From Oenanthe sinensis (Eukaryota; Streptophyta; Magnoliopsida; Apiales; Apiaceae), in assembly GCA_028671895.1 (NCBI GenBank), contig CM053813.1:44672501-44736500 (forward strand): a stretch of 64,000 bases of DNA. Reading direction: 5' to 3'. Under the pieces are notes generated by a model that saw nothing but the letters and a program-made list of their open reading frames with translations, was not told the origin of the DNA and ran no database searches. Position numbers and translations under genes: made by a program. How positions within the stretch are numbered: position 1 is the stretch's first letter; every line of letters starts with the position of its first letter. This document shows positions 10,472-21,579 of this stretch, piece by piece.

Positions 10472-12125
10472 AATTAGTTAGGAGATTAATTTGAGATATA
10501 TTTTGGTTATGAGATTAATTTTTAAAAATTAGTTCCAATAATAATTATTCGACCCAAATATTTCAATGTTAATAATATAATACAGATACATATAAATATA
10601 TATGTTATATATGTCGTGTTATTTTTATACTTGTCATCTTATTATTTATTTATTATATTTTTTATTTGCTTTTGTTTATTTCAACAAGAATTTTAAAAAA
10701 ATAATATTTGAAAATTTTGATAGCAATGATATTATTAAAATTTTTACATTCCGATCTAAGTCCACATATTGACAATGAGACTAAATTTTGCAAAATTATT
10801 GGAATCAAATCATTAATATTAATCTATTTTGTTAAATAGGCTAATTAAAATACGTAAACCCTAGAGATTTAATTAGAATAGTTATATATGTTTTAATTTA
10901 TTCATTAATTAACTTTTGATTATGATATATTTGGAGTACTCTTCGGAGCAGATCAAATCTCACTTTAATTAAATTAGGATAAATTTTGAATTAAGATCTG
11001 ATTTATAAGTTCGGTTCGTATTTAATTAGGTTTAGACCATTTTGGATCGGGAAAATACAGTCTGAATTAATTATTTGGATTAGTTTTAAATTTTAGTAAA
11101 ACTAAAATAAAATAAAAGATGTTAAGTAACTTTGTCGAAATAATAGTTTATTAATTATCTTTCGCCTTCTATTTTTTAATTTGGGCGACTTTAAATGTTT
11201 ATCTTATTATTAAATATATTATTTGTTATAAAAAATAATATAAATTTTTAAACCTTTGATTGTATAATCATTTTACCTTTTTAATATAAAACTATTTTAA
11301 ATATAAATTTTGCTTAAAATGGATTAATTTAGTAAATAAAAATCGGGTCAATAATTATGTCAAGTGATTATGTACATCTTAAATATATATATCTCCCACT
11401 ATTTTAAATAAATTAATAGCCATCGTCATTAGTTTAAAAAATATTTTATATAAATCTTTATAGTGAGTCAAGATCCATATTTTATCATGTATTGAACTAG
11501 TTTTGGATACTATCCCAAAACACAATTAACTATGTACACAACATTTGTCTTGCATCATATATAACACTTGGTTAGTTTGGCGAACAACATTAAATCTTAT
11601 CTATCTAATAAATATTTATCAAATTATATACTTTTAAGTTCACAATCCTATTGCGATGACTTAGTTGAGTTTGACCCCATGATTAAACAAGAGTATTTTA
11701 TTTTGACAGATCCACCTCTGTCGATATAGGCCTTGATGAGTGTTATTTAATGAAAACATTAATAAAATTTAATAATTTAATAAGAGATTTTTCAAATAAT
11801 GATCATGATTTCATCATTAAAATATTCTCAATTTTCTTTCAATTAAATACATTAAATCGATATATCAATTTCGTTTGATTCTCAGGTAGGTAGTTGATAA
11901 AGATTCAACGGTCTCTCTTAAAAATCAACAATCTTACGAATTCATGAACCCGTTTTTGATAGAATTTCTCCTAAATACAAGAACCTTATGATCGTTGTTT
12001 AATGTTAGATCTTAATTTGTTACGTATTTTATCTTTCAAAAATAAACATGGTATGAGTGTCGTATCTAGTACTAACATAAATAATCTAATTAAATGTGCC
12101 CATATTATATTATATATATACACCA

Positions 12126-12132
12126 ATAACAT

Positions 12133-12178
<46 letters not shown>

Positions 12179-12180
12179 AA
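12126..12180. repeat. Compound (CA)n(TA)n microsatellite
   Basis: About 12 CA units are followed directly by about 10 TA units inside the expanded NPF intron. The short open frame that crosses it is a composition artefact. Confidence 0.9.
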
Positions 12181-13489
12181 GTGTATAAATTAAATCGTGT
12201 CATGGTTATGACCCAATTCTATTTCATAGCTAAAGACTTAAAGCTGTTAAGATACTTTTCTAAATGGAATGTTGATTTATCACTAAAAAATTAAAATCCC
12301 TGAAAGAAGTCTCACAACTTCTTTTCTACCAGAATATACAATGTTAGAAAATTCGGAATTTGAATGACATACTAGAAGAAAAAATGTTAAAAGAAATGTA
12401 AAAGAAAAAAAAAGTTAGAAAATGAGTATAATGATAATGGTGGACATGTAATTCTAGAGCAAATGAGAGAATCTAGAATGCAAGGAAATGAACCCCTCAA
12501 AGATATGAATGTGAAAAGAGAAGAGATCTCAAAGAAGGAGATGAGATTAATGTAAAAATGATGACAATTGATACAAATTCTATTGGGGACTATTAAAGTT
12601 GAATAAATATTTTAACTCAAGAAAACAATAAATCAATAAAAGAAGGTACACTCATTTTCTAGATAAAGAATATGTGATAATCCGGGTCGAATCTTGAGTC
12701 CTTTTTCAAATCGAGTCAAACTCTGAATTCGTATAGCACATAAGCACATAATACATTTTCCCAAATGCAACAATTCGGATAATTCATAAACCAATGCAAC
12801 ACAAAAGACATATGGCCACACTATTTTAGCAATACATTAAATAAGTGTTGGCATAAATATGGGTATGACAATACTTTATATTTGTTGCCAACTGCGTTGC
12901 TTTTTCTAATATTTGGGCTACACTATTATCCATAGTGTGGGATAAGCCCAATTGGAAAAAAAATAATTAGCAGGCTTTCTTTTATTTAGTTTCCCTCCTC
13001 CTAAAAATTATACTCCCGCTTTTCTTTTAACAGGGCTACGAATTTTCATTATACCATGTCTTACCTTTTTTTTCCTCGGTACTCTCTGTTGTCCGACTAA
13101 AGATATTAACAATCCTCTTTTGTAGTCTTTATTTGGAGTTAACTGTGAGATTCTATTGTGACAACTAAGTTATTTGAGGTAAATATTTTCATTCATCATT
13201 CCGCTATTACATGTGTTATTGTTAATGATGTAATTGTTTATCTTGATTAAATCTATTTTTATGTGTGATTATTATATCTTGTGTTAACTCTTATTTGTGT
13301 AATTTATGTGGTTGGTTAACTACATCATTTACCCTAGATTAACAAATCCTTAATTTATAATAAAATAATTTGACATAGTGCATGGATATATGTTAGTCCA
13401 GTATTTGATTATATTTAAAAATATTAGGGACTAAACAAATATTAATTTTATAAGTTTTGATTCTTAATTAGATTACACAATTTTGCATC

Positions 13490-14092
13490 ATGAATATCGG
13501 AGACAAGGATTGGATGACTCTTCCAAAATATTCAGAAGAGTATGTTAACGGGGTAAATGGGTTTCTTGAACACGCTTTTTCTAGGTCAGCTAGAGGTAAT
13601 TCTATTTGTTGTCCATGTAAAAAGTGTTGCTTTCGGTACTGGTACCAGCAAAATATAATATTTGACCACCTGATAAAGGATAGATTTATATTTGGATACA
13701 CTAATTGGTATTTCCATGGTGAAGAAATGCAGCCAAAAATGGATTTCGGAGATGACATTGATACAAATACCTTTTGTGATGGTGATAATGTAGACAAGTT
13801 ATTGCATGATACGTTTAGAGATGTGATACAAGATTTCGGGAATACAACACAAGAAATTGGAAATAATTCTAATAGAGAAGCAAAAAAATATGTTAAGCTC
13901 CTGGAGGAAGGAAAACAGGAATTGTATCCAGGATGTAAAAGTTTTTCAAAACTTTCTTTTACCATTCGTTAGTACCATTTGAAGTGTCTTCATGGAATAA
14001 GCAATGCAGCATTTACAGAGTTGTTGGAGCTAATAAAAGAAGCCTTTCCTGAAGCTAAAATTCCACATTCATGTAATGAAGCAAAAAAAGTG
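13490..14092 (+). pseudogene. CACTA (En/Spm) transposase 5' fragment
   Basis: The ATG at 13490 opens a frame whose start (DKDWMTLPKYSEEYVNGVNGF) and CCPCKKC, NWYFHGE motifs are the transposase-associated N-terminal domain of plant TNP2-type CACTA proteins. Further on LLEEGKQELYPGCKSFSKLSF, then after a TAG at 13970-13972 in the same frame YHLKCLHGISNAAFTELLEL and FPEAKIPHSCNEAKK, match the next conserved stretch. The TAG sits where family members carry a leucine. The frame ends at a donor-like GTGAGT near 14090, where CACTA genes usually have an intron. The catalytic part is absent, so this is a dead 0.6-kb remnant inside the NPF intron. Confidence 0.8.
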
Positions 14093-14123
14093 GTGAGTTA
14101 ATCCACCACATGCTTCCAAAAGA

Positions 14124-14600
14124 TCATGATTTGTTGGTGCACTTAGTAGTAGTACTCTATCTTAAATACTGAACTAAAGTCTCCACATGTTTCGATGTGA
14201 GACTGAGGTGTTACAAATTCTCCCACTTAAATTCTTGATGTCCTTGTCAGGGATAATATCGGCTAGTTTCGTGTCCCCACCTCCAGACCTATGTTCATCA
14301 TGGGATAATACCACTAACTTTCATGTCCCCACCTCCGGCAACTTGACAAATCAAGGTTTCGAGAGTTGACTCTAAGACCATATATGACCAGGACGAATCC
14401 CGTGTACTTTTTGAATTCGACTTAAGCCCCAAATTTGTTTTACGAAAAAGCAAAGCGTACACTAGCCAAAATGTAATAACTTGGATAATCCACATATCCC
14501 CAAAAAATTATGATTTATTGGTGTATTTGGTAGTAGTACTCTACCTTAAATACTAAACTAAAATCTACACATGTTTCAATATGGAACTGGGGTGTTACAT
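14124..14600. repeat. Pair of ~90-bp direct repeats, possible non-autonomous element
   Basis: The block at about 14124-14216 (ATGATTTGTTGGTGCACTTA ... GAGGTGTTACA) recurs at about 14507-14600 (ATGATTTATTGGTGTATTTG ... GGGGTGTTACA) with scattered differences. The roughly 290 bases between have no long open frame and contain CATGTCCCCACCTCC-like words twice. The arrangement suggests a terminal-repeat element or a local duplication; the class is not determined. Confidence 0.5.
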
Positions 14601-14988
14601 TATATGTTTTTCATTCAGAAATTTTTTGTTACTATACATTAGGCTATCAAATGTCTTTTCGTGGAATGTAACCAATAACATTACATGTACAACACTTTTT
14701 GGGATGTAATTATATAACTACCATATGTATGCCACAAATGCTCTACGAGATCATTTTAAAGCTAAATATGATCATTGTTATCTCTAATTTTATGATGCAA
14801 TTGTATGAAATTTTTAATTATATTTATGTGTTCACGAGATATTTGAATAGATAGTGTTCATCATATGTCTCGTAATCATAATCTATATTTCACATATTTC
14901 TTTCGTCTTCAATATAATCATATTATGCATCATTATACATGCTATAACATGATATATTTAAGTGTCTTGATGTCTCAAAATGAGTTGG

Positions 14989-15490
14989 TCCATGCATTAT
15001 AGCAAATCTTGTTTAAAGCTCTCCAAAACTTTGTTCAACATCTTTTCTAGTTAGCTTTTACATTGGAATAAAATGATTTTTTTTGTTTCCTTGAGAAATT
15101 GAAATAGTATTCACAAAAGTTGGATAGGGTGAATCTATACCATTAGTAAGATAGTATTGTATATCATATATGTGGTCATTGATCGTGTATTTAACTTTGG
15201 ATACTCAACCTTTTACGCATTGAAAAAATAAACTGGATCAATCTAAAACATTTATATTATTTAGCAATCCCGATAACTCAGAATAAGTGTGTCATATTTA
15301 GAGATGGTGCGAAACTATAGTTTCAAGGATAATAATTGACTCATGATAATCACCGAAAAAACTCCATGCCATTGGTCAATTCTTCCACCTCTATTGTGTA
15401 CAATCTATGCTACTTAATTAGCATTACGGGAAATCCTCGTTGTTCAGTCATCCATGTTTACCTTTGAATGTCAACATTATTTGGTCATCT
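14989..15490 (-). pseudogene. PIF/Harbinger transposase remnant
   Basis: On the minus strand, pieces in different frames give NCPMAW, ILETIVSHHL, then YYLTNGIDSPYPTFVNTIS with SISQGNKKNHF, and RKDVEQSFGEL. These match the catalytic half of plant Harbinger transposases, including the YYLADGIYP-like block and the RKDVERAFGVLQ block. The reading frame is interrupted by several stops and shifts. No terminal repeats or DNA-binding partner gene were found. It is an old, inactive fragment in the NPF intron. Confidence 0.75.
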
Positions 15491-15608
15491 TAAGTATTGC
15501 TCTCCAAATATTTGAATAATTACTATCATAAATTTTATAATATTTTCTATGAAAATGCTTTTATCAATCCAAGTGTAATCGTCAACAGCATAAGTGAATA
15601 TTCAGTAT

Positions 15609-15793
15609 GCAATAATTTTCAATAGAACGGTTATTTTTTGAAGTGGTGATAATCTAAGGCAATAATTTTCAATGAAACGGTTGTTTTTTAAAGTGGCGAT
15701 AATCTAAGGACTCCACTAACATTCTAAGGCAATAATTTTCAATGAAACGGTTGTTTTTTGAAGTGGCGATAATCTAAGGACTCCATTAACATT
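15609..15793. repeat. Three tandem copies of a GCAATAATTTTCAAT unit
   Basis: Units begin at 15609, 15659 and 15729. The first is 50 bp. The second (70 bp) and third also carry an ACTCCA(C/T)TAACATT segment after AATCTAAGG. The units are nearly identical apart from single-base changes. Confidence 0.85.
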
Positions 15794-16338
15794 GTACTTT
15801 TGCACAAACTATGAATGAGAGGACTCAAAAACTCTTAAATCCGAGAAAATAAAGATCTTTGCATACAAAATCTTCTAATGCATAGAATTATCACAAAAAT
15901 AATATCGATAAATACGTTGATGAGCTAATACTTTATTACGATTGATAATTCGATGATTGAGGCCAACATGATTAATTAGGTTGTACAACTAGATTATAAA
16001 GATGTTGATTTCCTTTTCCTCAACTTCTTATTAGATATGGTGTTAATTTCCTTTTCCTTTTCCTCTTCTTCTTATTAGATATGTTATCATGATGAATTCC
16101 CAAAAGATTGCAAGTAATATACAAATTTATAATGCAAGTATATGTTATATATACTAGTTAGACACCCACATTGTATTAATACTAGTATTTGACCACAGGT
16201 CTTAAATTGAAATTTAATTACATAATTGTAGTTTGAATATTTATTGTAATAATAATAATAATAAAGTAAGGACAAGTAATATTGTTTAAATTAATATACA
16301 ATACAAAGTTTTACATTGCTAGAAAACATTACTTATTT

Positions 16339-16550
16339 ATAAAGCTTATAAGGTTGTTGGACATACTCTTATTTGTTAGTTAAATAAAGTCTTCTAATGA
16401 TTTAAGAAACCACCCAAAAAAATTATTCACTACAAGGAGAAAGGATAAAGCTTATAAGGTTGTTGGACATACTCTTATTTGTTAGTTAAATAAAGTCTTC
16501 TAATGATTTAAGAAACCACCCAAAAAAATTATTCACTACAAGGAGAAAGG
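16339..16550. repeat. Perfect 106-bp tandem duplication
   Basis: 16339-16444 and 16445-16550 appear identical, starting ATAAAGCTTATAAGG and ending CACTACAAGGAGAAAGG. The last 17 bases of each unit look like a CACTA transposon end. The absence of differences suggests a very recent duplication. Confidence 0.9.
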
Positions 16551-16646
16551 GTATTTTTCATGCCACTAAGACAGTTGAATTAAATATATTTTCGACTCAG
16601 TTCAGTGAATAATAATTAAAATTCGACTAATGGTGTCCGTGGACCG

Positions 16647-16658
16647 TGGTATCAGAGC
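16647..16658 (+). other. Primer-binding-site-like word (TGGTATCAGAGC)
   Basis: This 12-mer is complementary to the 3' end of plant initiator methionine tRNA and normally follows an LTR in copia elements. No LTR could be delimited around it, so it is at most a relic. Confidence 0.35.
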
Positions 16659-17429
16659 GGGTGATAAATAAGATTGGATACATTTTTCCATCGAAACTTA
16701 ATTCCACTGAAATTCGTAGAAAAAAATTAATTCTCCCGGACATTTAAGTGTGTCATTTAGATGATGGTGGTGTTTCTGAAATTTAGAGAATAAATAAAAA
16801 TAAATATGATATGGAGTGGGTATTTTGGTTTTTACCAGTAACGAAATTATAGAGAAAATGCTGACGACGGAGAAGGAGCCCAAGAAAGAGTCCGCTAGAA
16901 TAGCTCCAGCGATGGGAAATAAATATCTGGAACCGGCCACAATGCTGCTGATTTGTGTAGCATGTATACTCTTTAAATTGAAAACAGTGATTAAGTAAAC
17001 CGTCAGGTTGCATCCCCACCCAGTAGCCGCCAAAGATAATCCCAGTTCACTCCCTGCATTTTTTAATACATACGTGCTAATTAAATTCTTGCCTAGAAAT
17101 AAATTATCAGGATATATAGTAAACTACAAAATTGCAATGTCTACCGTATAACTTCACATGTTTGGAAATATAAATTTCATTCGAAATTCAGAATTTGATC
17201 AAATGACATATTTGGTAATCGTAAGAATTTGTATTTGGATTTTATTTTAATTCCAAGACATTCAAATATTATTATAAATATGAGAATTTCAAATGACAAC
17301 TCAAATCTTATTATTTGAAATCCATTATTTCAAATTAAATCAAAATTACCAAATACAATCTTTAAATTCACACATAATTATGTAATTCATCTTCAAAAGA
17401 AGGTTCACTAAACACATAACTAATTATTA

Positions 17430-17687
17430 CTCCCTCTTTCCCAATTCAAGTGGCTTGTTTGAATTTTTGGTAGTCAAATTGACTCATTTTTTACAGAAAA
17501 TTATATATATTAGATAATTATAAAAAATTGAAAAAATATATTATTGAAGAATATATCTAATCTACTTTAAAATGTAATTTTTAATTTTTCAAAATCATAA
17601 GAAAGTAATTAGCAATCTTCGGTCAAAATTTAATCAATTTAACTTAAAAAAATATCAAACAAATCACTTGAATTGGGACGGAGAGAG
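17430..17687. mobile_element. Stowaway-type MITE (copy 1) in NPF intron 1
   Basis: The left end is CTCCCTCTTTCCCAATTCAAG. The right end is CTTGAATTGGGACGGAGAGAG. The ends are inverted copies and the element is flanked by TA on both sides. The interior is AT-rich. It shares its full length with the element at 52102-52357, so both belong to one family. The length of 258 bp and TA target site fit Tc1/mariner-derived MITEs. Confidence 0.8.
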
Positions 17688-17889
17688 TATATTTCTGTTT
17701 GGAGACATTAATAAGCTCTTGATAATCAAGTTAGAATATACACAAAATATAATTTAGTGTACCTATAATGTAGGGGAAGGTTAACCAGCCACCTCGCTTA
17801 CTGTCCTGCATGCAATCCTCCGGTGCTTCTTCTGATAACTTTTGCCCCGAAGATTCGCCATCGACATGCTCTAACTCTGAGTACTTCAT

Positions 17890-20201
17890 TTTTTTTTACT
17901 CACACACTCTATCTATCTGTATTTCTCTATATAACTCTTTTTCTGCTCTTCCTCTACTAACTTCACAAATGCACATTCATTAGCTATCTCTGTCCACAGG
18001 GGCCGCCTTGATATTTGGTTTTGGAAGTGCAAATTTATAAAGTTGTGGCTCTAAAAAATGCACTCGTTTCTATAATTGAGATATGGCTTATTTGATTTGC
18101 AATAATAGACTAATAGTGTAATCAAGTATAAATTTATTACAACTAAAAAGCTGATTAATGATTTTGATTTTGACAACATAATGAATCAACGGAGAATGCA
18201 TTTGATAATCAAGTACGGTGAGCAATATTAATTTGATAATCTGATAGCATTAACCAGACTCCAGAGGTTGAGTAGGTCCTTGTACCCGCTGGTCCTTCAC
18301 TTTAATCTGTCCATTTTGGCCACATGCATAACTCCACTATAAAGTGGAGACAAATGATTGTTTTTTTCCTTTAGAAATAAATATTCCGTTGTAAAATATA
18401 CATACGTTCTCACTTTTTGAGTTTTTTCTCCATAAATCTTGAATTTCAAATTGGTCTAGAGAGATATATTTTTGTTGATATTAATTCTATCATTTCGACT
18501 TAGGATTATTAAATAGTTTTTTATATAATTTAGAGCAAAAGTCTATAACCTCAAAATGGATCCCTCCGAATGTTTTAAAAAATTCATATGTTTTCTTACA
18601 AGGCAATATTGAAAGTCATACAAAAAATATTAAAACTAATTACTAAAAAATGGTTTCAACTAGCGATTGATCATCTGAAAGGGGCCGAAATAGGACCTAA
18701 AACGAATAGGGGGTTAAATAAAGGTAATTTAAAAAACATTTTTTTAGGAAGTTCGGATATTTATATATTGTACATGATACTTGTACAGTCTTGGATAAAC
18801 TACTACTACAATTATTTCCGCCTTGATTATTAGACCCTGTGAAAAAAACAGGCACTTTGTCTACTTTTAAAGAAAGGGGGAATACAATCATTTTCCTAGC
18901 TCGATGGCAGACACAATACCCTGACTCCAGATAAAATCGTTAATCACGTTAAAAATATATTAAAAAAATCTCTCTTTTTTTTGCTAAGCTTAAAAAAAAT
19001 CTAATATATATATCAAGCATAAAGAAAAATGAGTATGTGGATGAAAAATTCTGGTCCGAAGCCCAGAATGTAGCCCACAAACAAATTTCAACTTTTTTTT
19101 TTTGCTAAGCTAAATTTCAACTTTCAATCAATCTGAATGAGAGGATAAGACATGGGAACATCTTGGAGTTGGGCTAATTAAGTAGCAATCAAATGTGTTG
19201 AGACCTGGCATAACTGACATTTAAATTCATCGCTTACCAAGCCCAAACCCATAATTGGTTAAATTCATCGCTTAATGAGGAAGCTGGATATGAATTGGTT
19301 GTGCTCACTTGTGCCTGAATTTTTTGCATCTTTGCATACCATGCGTAATAGATGATGACTATCATGTATTTAATTAAATGACTTAGTATTACAGAGGCAT
19401 GTGCTTTATACTCATAATTACATTAAAATATAAAATTTATATAACAAAATATGAGATTTAAAATTACGGTATCAATAGTATATGATGATTTAAGATAATA
19501 TGAAAAATTATTTAAAATAATTGGATTTTGAGAATTAGTTTTAATAATAAAATATTATATATATATATATATATATTATTTGAATTTATTTTTAAAAAGT
19601 AGAATTTTCACATATAATTCTACATATAATGTATATCAATTATTACATTACTATATTTAAATATAAATTAAGTTAAAAATGATTAAATTATAAATATAAA
19701 ATCACACTTAATAATTGAATTTAAATTAAAATAATTGCAATCACACTAGATAAATATGATTAAGAAAAAAGGTATACTTTATGTTAGGGGACTTGTGCCT
19801 ACAAAGACTTTTAAACTAGTTTATTAATTGTACTAGAAAAAAAATGAATTGTAAAAATTAATTATATAATCTAATCTAATATTCAAGCAATTAGCATAAT
19901 TAATTGCAATAATAATAAAATTCTGAACTTGCAGTACGCAACTTATTATTCCCATTCAGCAGGAAAAATAGAAAAATGATGTCATCCCAAAAATTGTTTC
20001 AATATTGAGTTGTCACATGTATAATTGGCAACCTTCATATAATAATAGGAAGACCCGTGTGCATACATATGCGTCCATGAATTAAAATAAGTCATATGTC
20101 ATGCACATTATTTGGGAAAAGAATTTGAGACAATATTTGGATTGTCTAGCATTACTCAAAAAAATACTTATTATTTCCATCTCAAGCCCTACAAAGAATA
20201 T
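17890..20201. other. Intergenic, AT-rich
   Basis: This is the 5' flank of the NPF pseudogene and intergenic DNA. A pyrimidine-rich stretch (17890-17960) lies just upstream of the NPF start. The word TTTTTTTGCTAAGCT occurs twice (about 18978 and 19098). An (AT)n run lies at 19556-19578. No gene was recognised. Confidence 0.4.
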
Positions 20202-20566
20202 GGGTTCGTTCGGTATTGATGTTGCAAACAGTAACAACAATAACAATTTTTTACGGAAAAGTAGGGAGAAATGTGTTTGGTAAAATCTAAAAATTGTTGT
20301 CTGAAAAAGTGCTTTTGCTCTAAACGATGTTGTTAGAGAAAGTATGTCTTCCATTATTTTGGAAAAAGCTGCTTCAAATTTTACATAAAATAACTGCAAG
20401 TTTCAACATCAAATCTCCTCAAAAATATTAATTTTTTATATTATATCTCAAAATATATATAAATCAAAAAAAATTATCAAACAGTTATCATATTTTTCAG
20501 ATAGCACTTTTTCCACAAACACTTTTTCTCACGATACAACAATTTTGAATAACAATGTCAAACGGA
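20202..20566. mobile_element. Fold-back element, probable hAT-type MITE
   Basis: The left end around CGTTCGGTATTGATGTTGC pairs imperfectly with the right end AATAACAATGTCAAACG. Subterminal words such as AAAAGTGCTTTTGCT and AGCACTTTTTCC also pair. No coding and no clear target duplication were seen. Confidence 0.45.
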
Positions 20567-21020
20567 GGTGGTGTGTTCCATACTTCCATAGTTGCATATT
20601 GTAACGGGGTCACTTTTGTTAAAGGGGACATTAGATGGTTAATACTTAATGTTGAAGGACAGACATGTTTGTAGTCAAGGGCAAGTGTTTGAGAGGATTG
20701 TCATAGGTTTATGATAATTAGTGCACAGTGCTGGTCGGGAGCTAGAACCGCTTCTCTAATAAGCACGGGCGAAACCAGTCATTATTGTCTCGAAACTGTA
20801 AGGCTGACACTTATACGCGTTTCGGGCACTCCATTCCGTACGGGACGTGGTGCAAGTATTACAGCACAACCATGTAAAACATACCAACATGTATTGAGTG
20901 GGTACCCTTTGACTTCGCAACAATGCCCCTTGGTTGTTTATATAAATAATCACTTAGTCAAAGAGCTTATTAGTCACCGAAGAAAACTTATGCATAAACT
21001 AAAAGGTACAATTTTATGTA
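20567..21020. other. Intergenic with a GC-richer patch of unknown origin
   Basis: About 20700-20930 is clearly less AT-rich than its surroundings, and both strands have short open frames there. The predicted peptides do not resemble anything I know. Confidence 0.3.
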
Positions 21021-21579
21021 GGTTCGGTTTGGCTTAATTTAAAAAATGTTATTTTTTATTTAAAGTAAATAAGTGTTATATAAGTGATAAATAAATTATT
21101 ATTTATAAATTATTTAGGTGTTTGGATAATTTTATTTATAAATCATTTAAATATATAATAATTTATAAGTTAACAAAATAATTTTTTTAAGTTAAGTTAT
21201 TTAATAAAAGAATTTAAATATATAAATTCTAATTTAAGAAATATAATTTAAAAACACAAATATTGAAATATAAATTATTAGATATTATCATATTAATATA
21301 TTATGTTCAGATTGATTAAATTTTTCCAAAAAAACTAAAATTTAAATTCAATTTCTATGAATATTATAACGTTAAATAATTTATGCGAGTAATAATATAT
21401 TCAACCTTTACCACATGCAGTCCAGATATTTGAGTCAAGCCAGGAAAAAAGTAGATGGTGAATACTTTTCCACTTGTCAGGACAAGGAGTAAATAAGTTC
21501 ATTTTTGTTTCTTTGTCAAAACAAGTTAAAATGAACTCATGGACCATTTAAGCTCATTTTAATTGAGCCAAACAGACAC
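21021..21579. mobile_element. Fold-back element with TTTGGCT ends
   Basis: The left end GTTCGGTTTGGCTTAATTT and the right end AATTGAGCCAAACAGACAC are imperfect inverted copies. They enclose very AT-rich DNA with repeated ATTTATAA words. It is consistent with a non-autonomous DNA transposon. The target duplication was not resolved. Confidence 0.45.

Larger units (their letters stand above)
9882..16835. other. Expanded intron 2 of the NPF pseudogene
   Basis: About 6.95 kb of mostly AT-rich DNA between exon 3 and exon 2, far above the usual NPF intron size. Recognisable contents are a CACTA-like MITE (10331), a CA/TA microsatellite (12126), a CACTA transposase fragment (13490), a pair of 90-bp direct repeats (14124 and 14507), a Harbinger transposase remnant (14989), a triplicated 50-70 bp repeat (15609), a 106-bp perfect tandem duplication (16339) and a primer-binding-site-like word (16647). 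The stretches 10480-12000 and 12200-13480 show nothing recognisable. Confidence 0.7.
8063..17889 (-). pseudogene. NRT1/PTR family (NPF, NPF2-like) transporter pseudogene in four exons
   Basis: Reading down the minus strand. Exon 1 is 17889..17763 (starts MKYSELEHVDG, ends KRGGWLTFPYII). Exon 2 is 17053..16836, 218 bases (LAATGWGCNLTVYLI, then AGAILADSFLGSFSVVS). Exon 3 is about 9881..9049. Exon 4 is 8897..8063 (VEDLKTLLKIIPLWSSS, GIGEALHYPGQVAFCYQEFP, LVRRATEWLPDNIN). This is the NPF major-facilitator layout, resembling nitrate-type NPF2 members: proton-coupled plasma-membrane carriers with 12 membrane helices. Exons 1, 2 and 4 are open and their junction phases match. Exon 3 has a frameshift after GGTGITLL (about 9724), a TGG-to-TGA change in the FFNWYF motif (9685-9687), a solo LTR (9307-9631) and a one-base gain in the VSWGLG motif (about 9282). 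Intron 2 has swollen to about 7 kb. The gene cannot make a full transporter. Confidence 0.88.

Noticed and set aside
13468..13965. Minus-strand 165-residue open frame
   Set aside because: It is antisense to the CACTA transposase fragment, whose plus frame carries the recognisable domain.
20711..21037. Plus-strand 108-residue frame in the GC-rich island
   Set aside because: Both strands are open because stops are rare at this composition; no similarity recognised. Kept only as a compositional observation.
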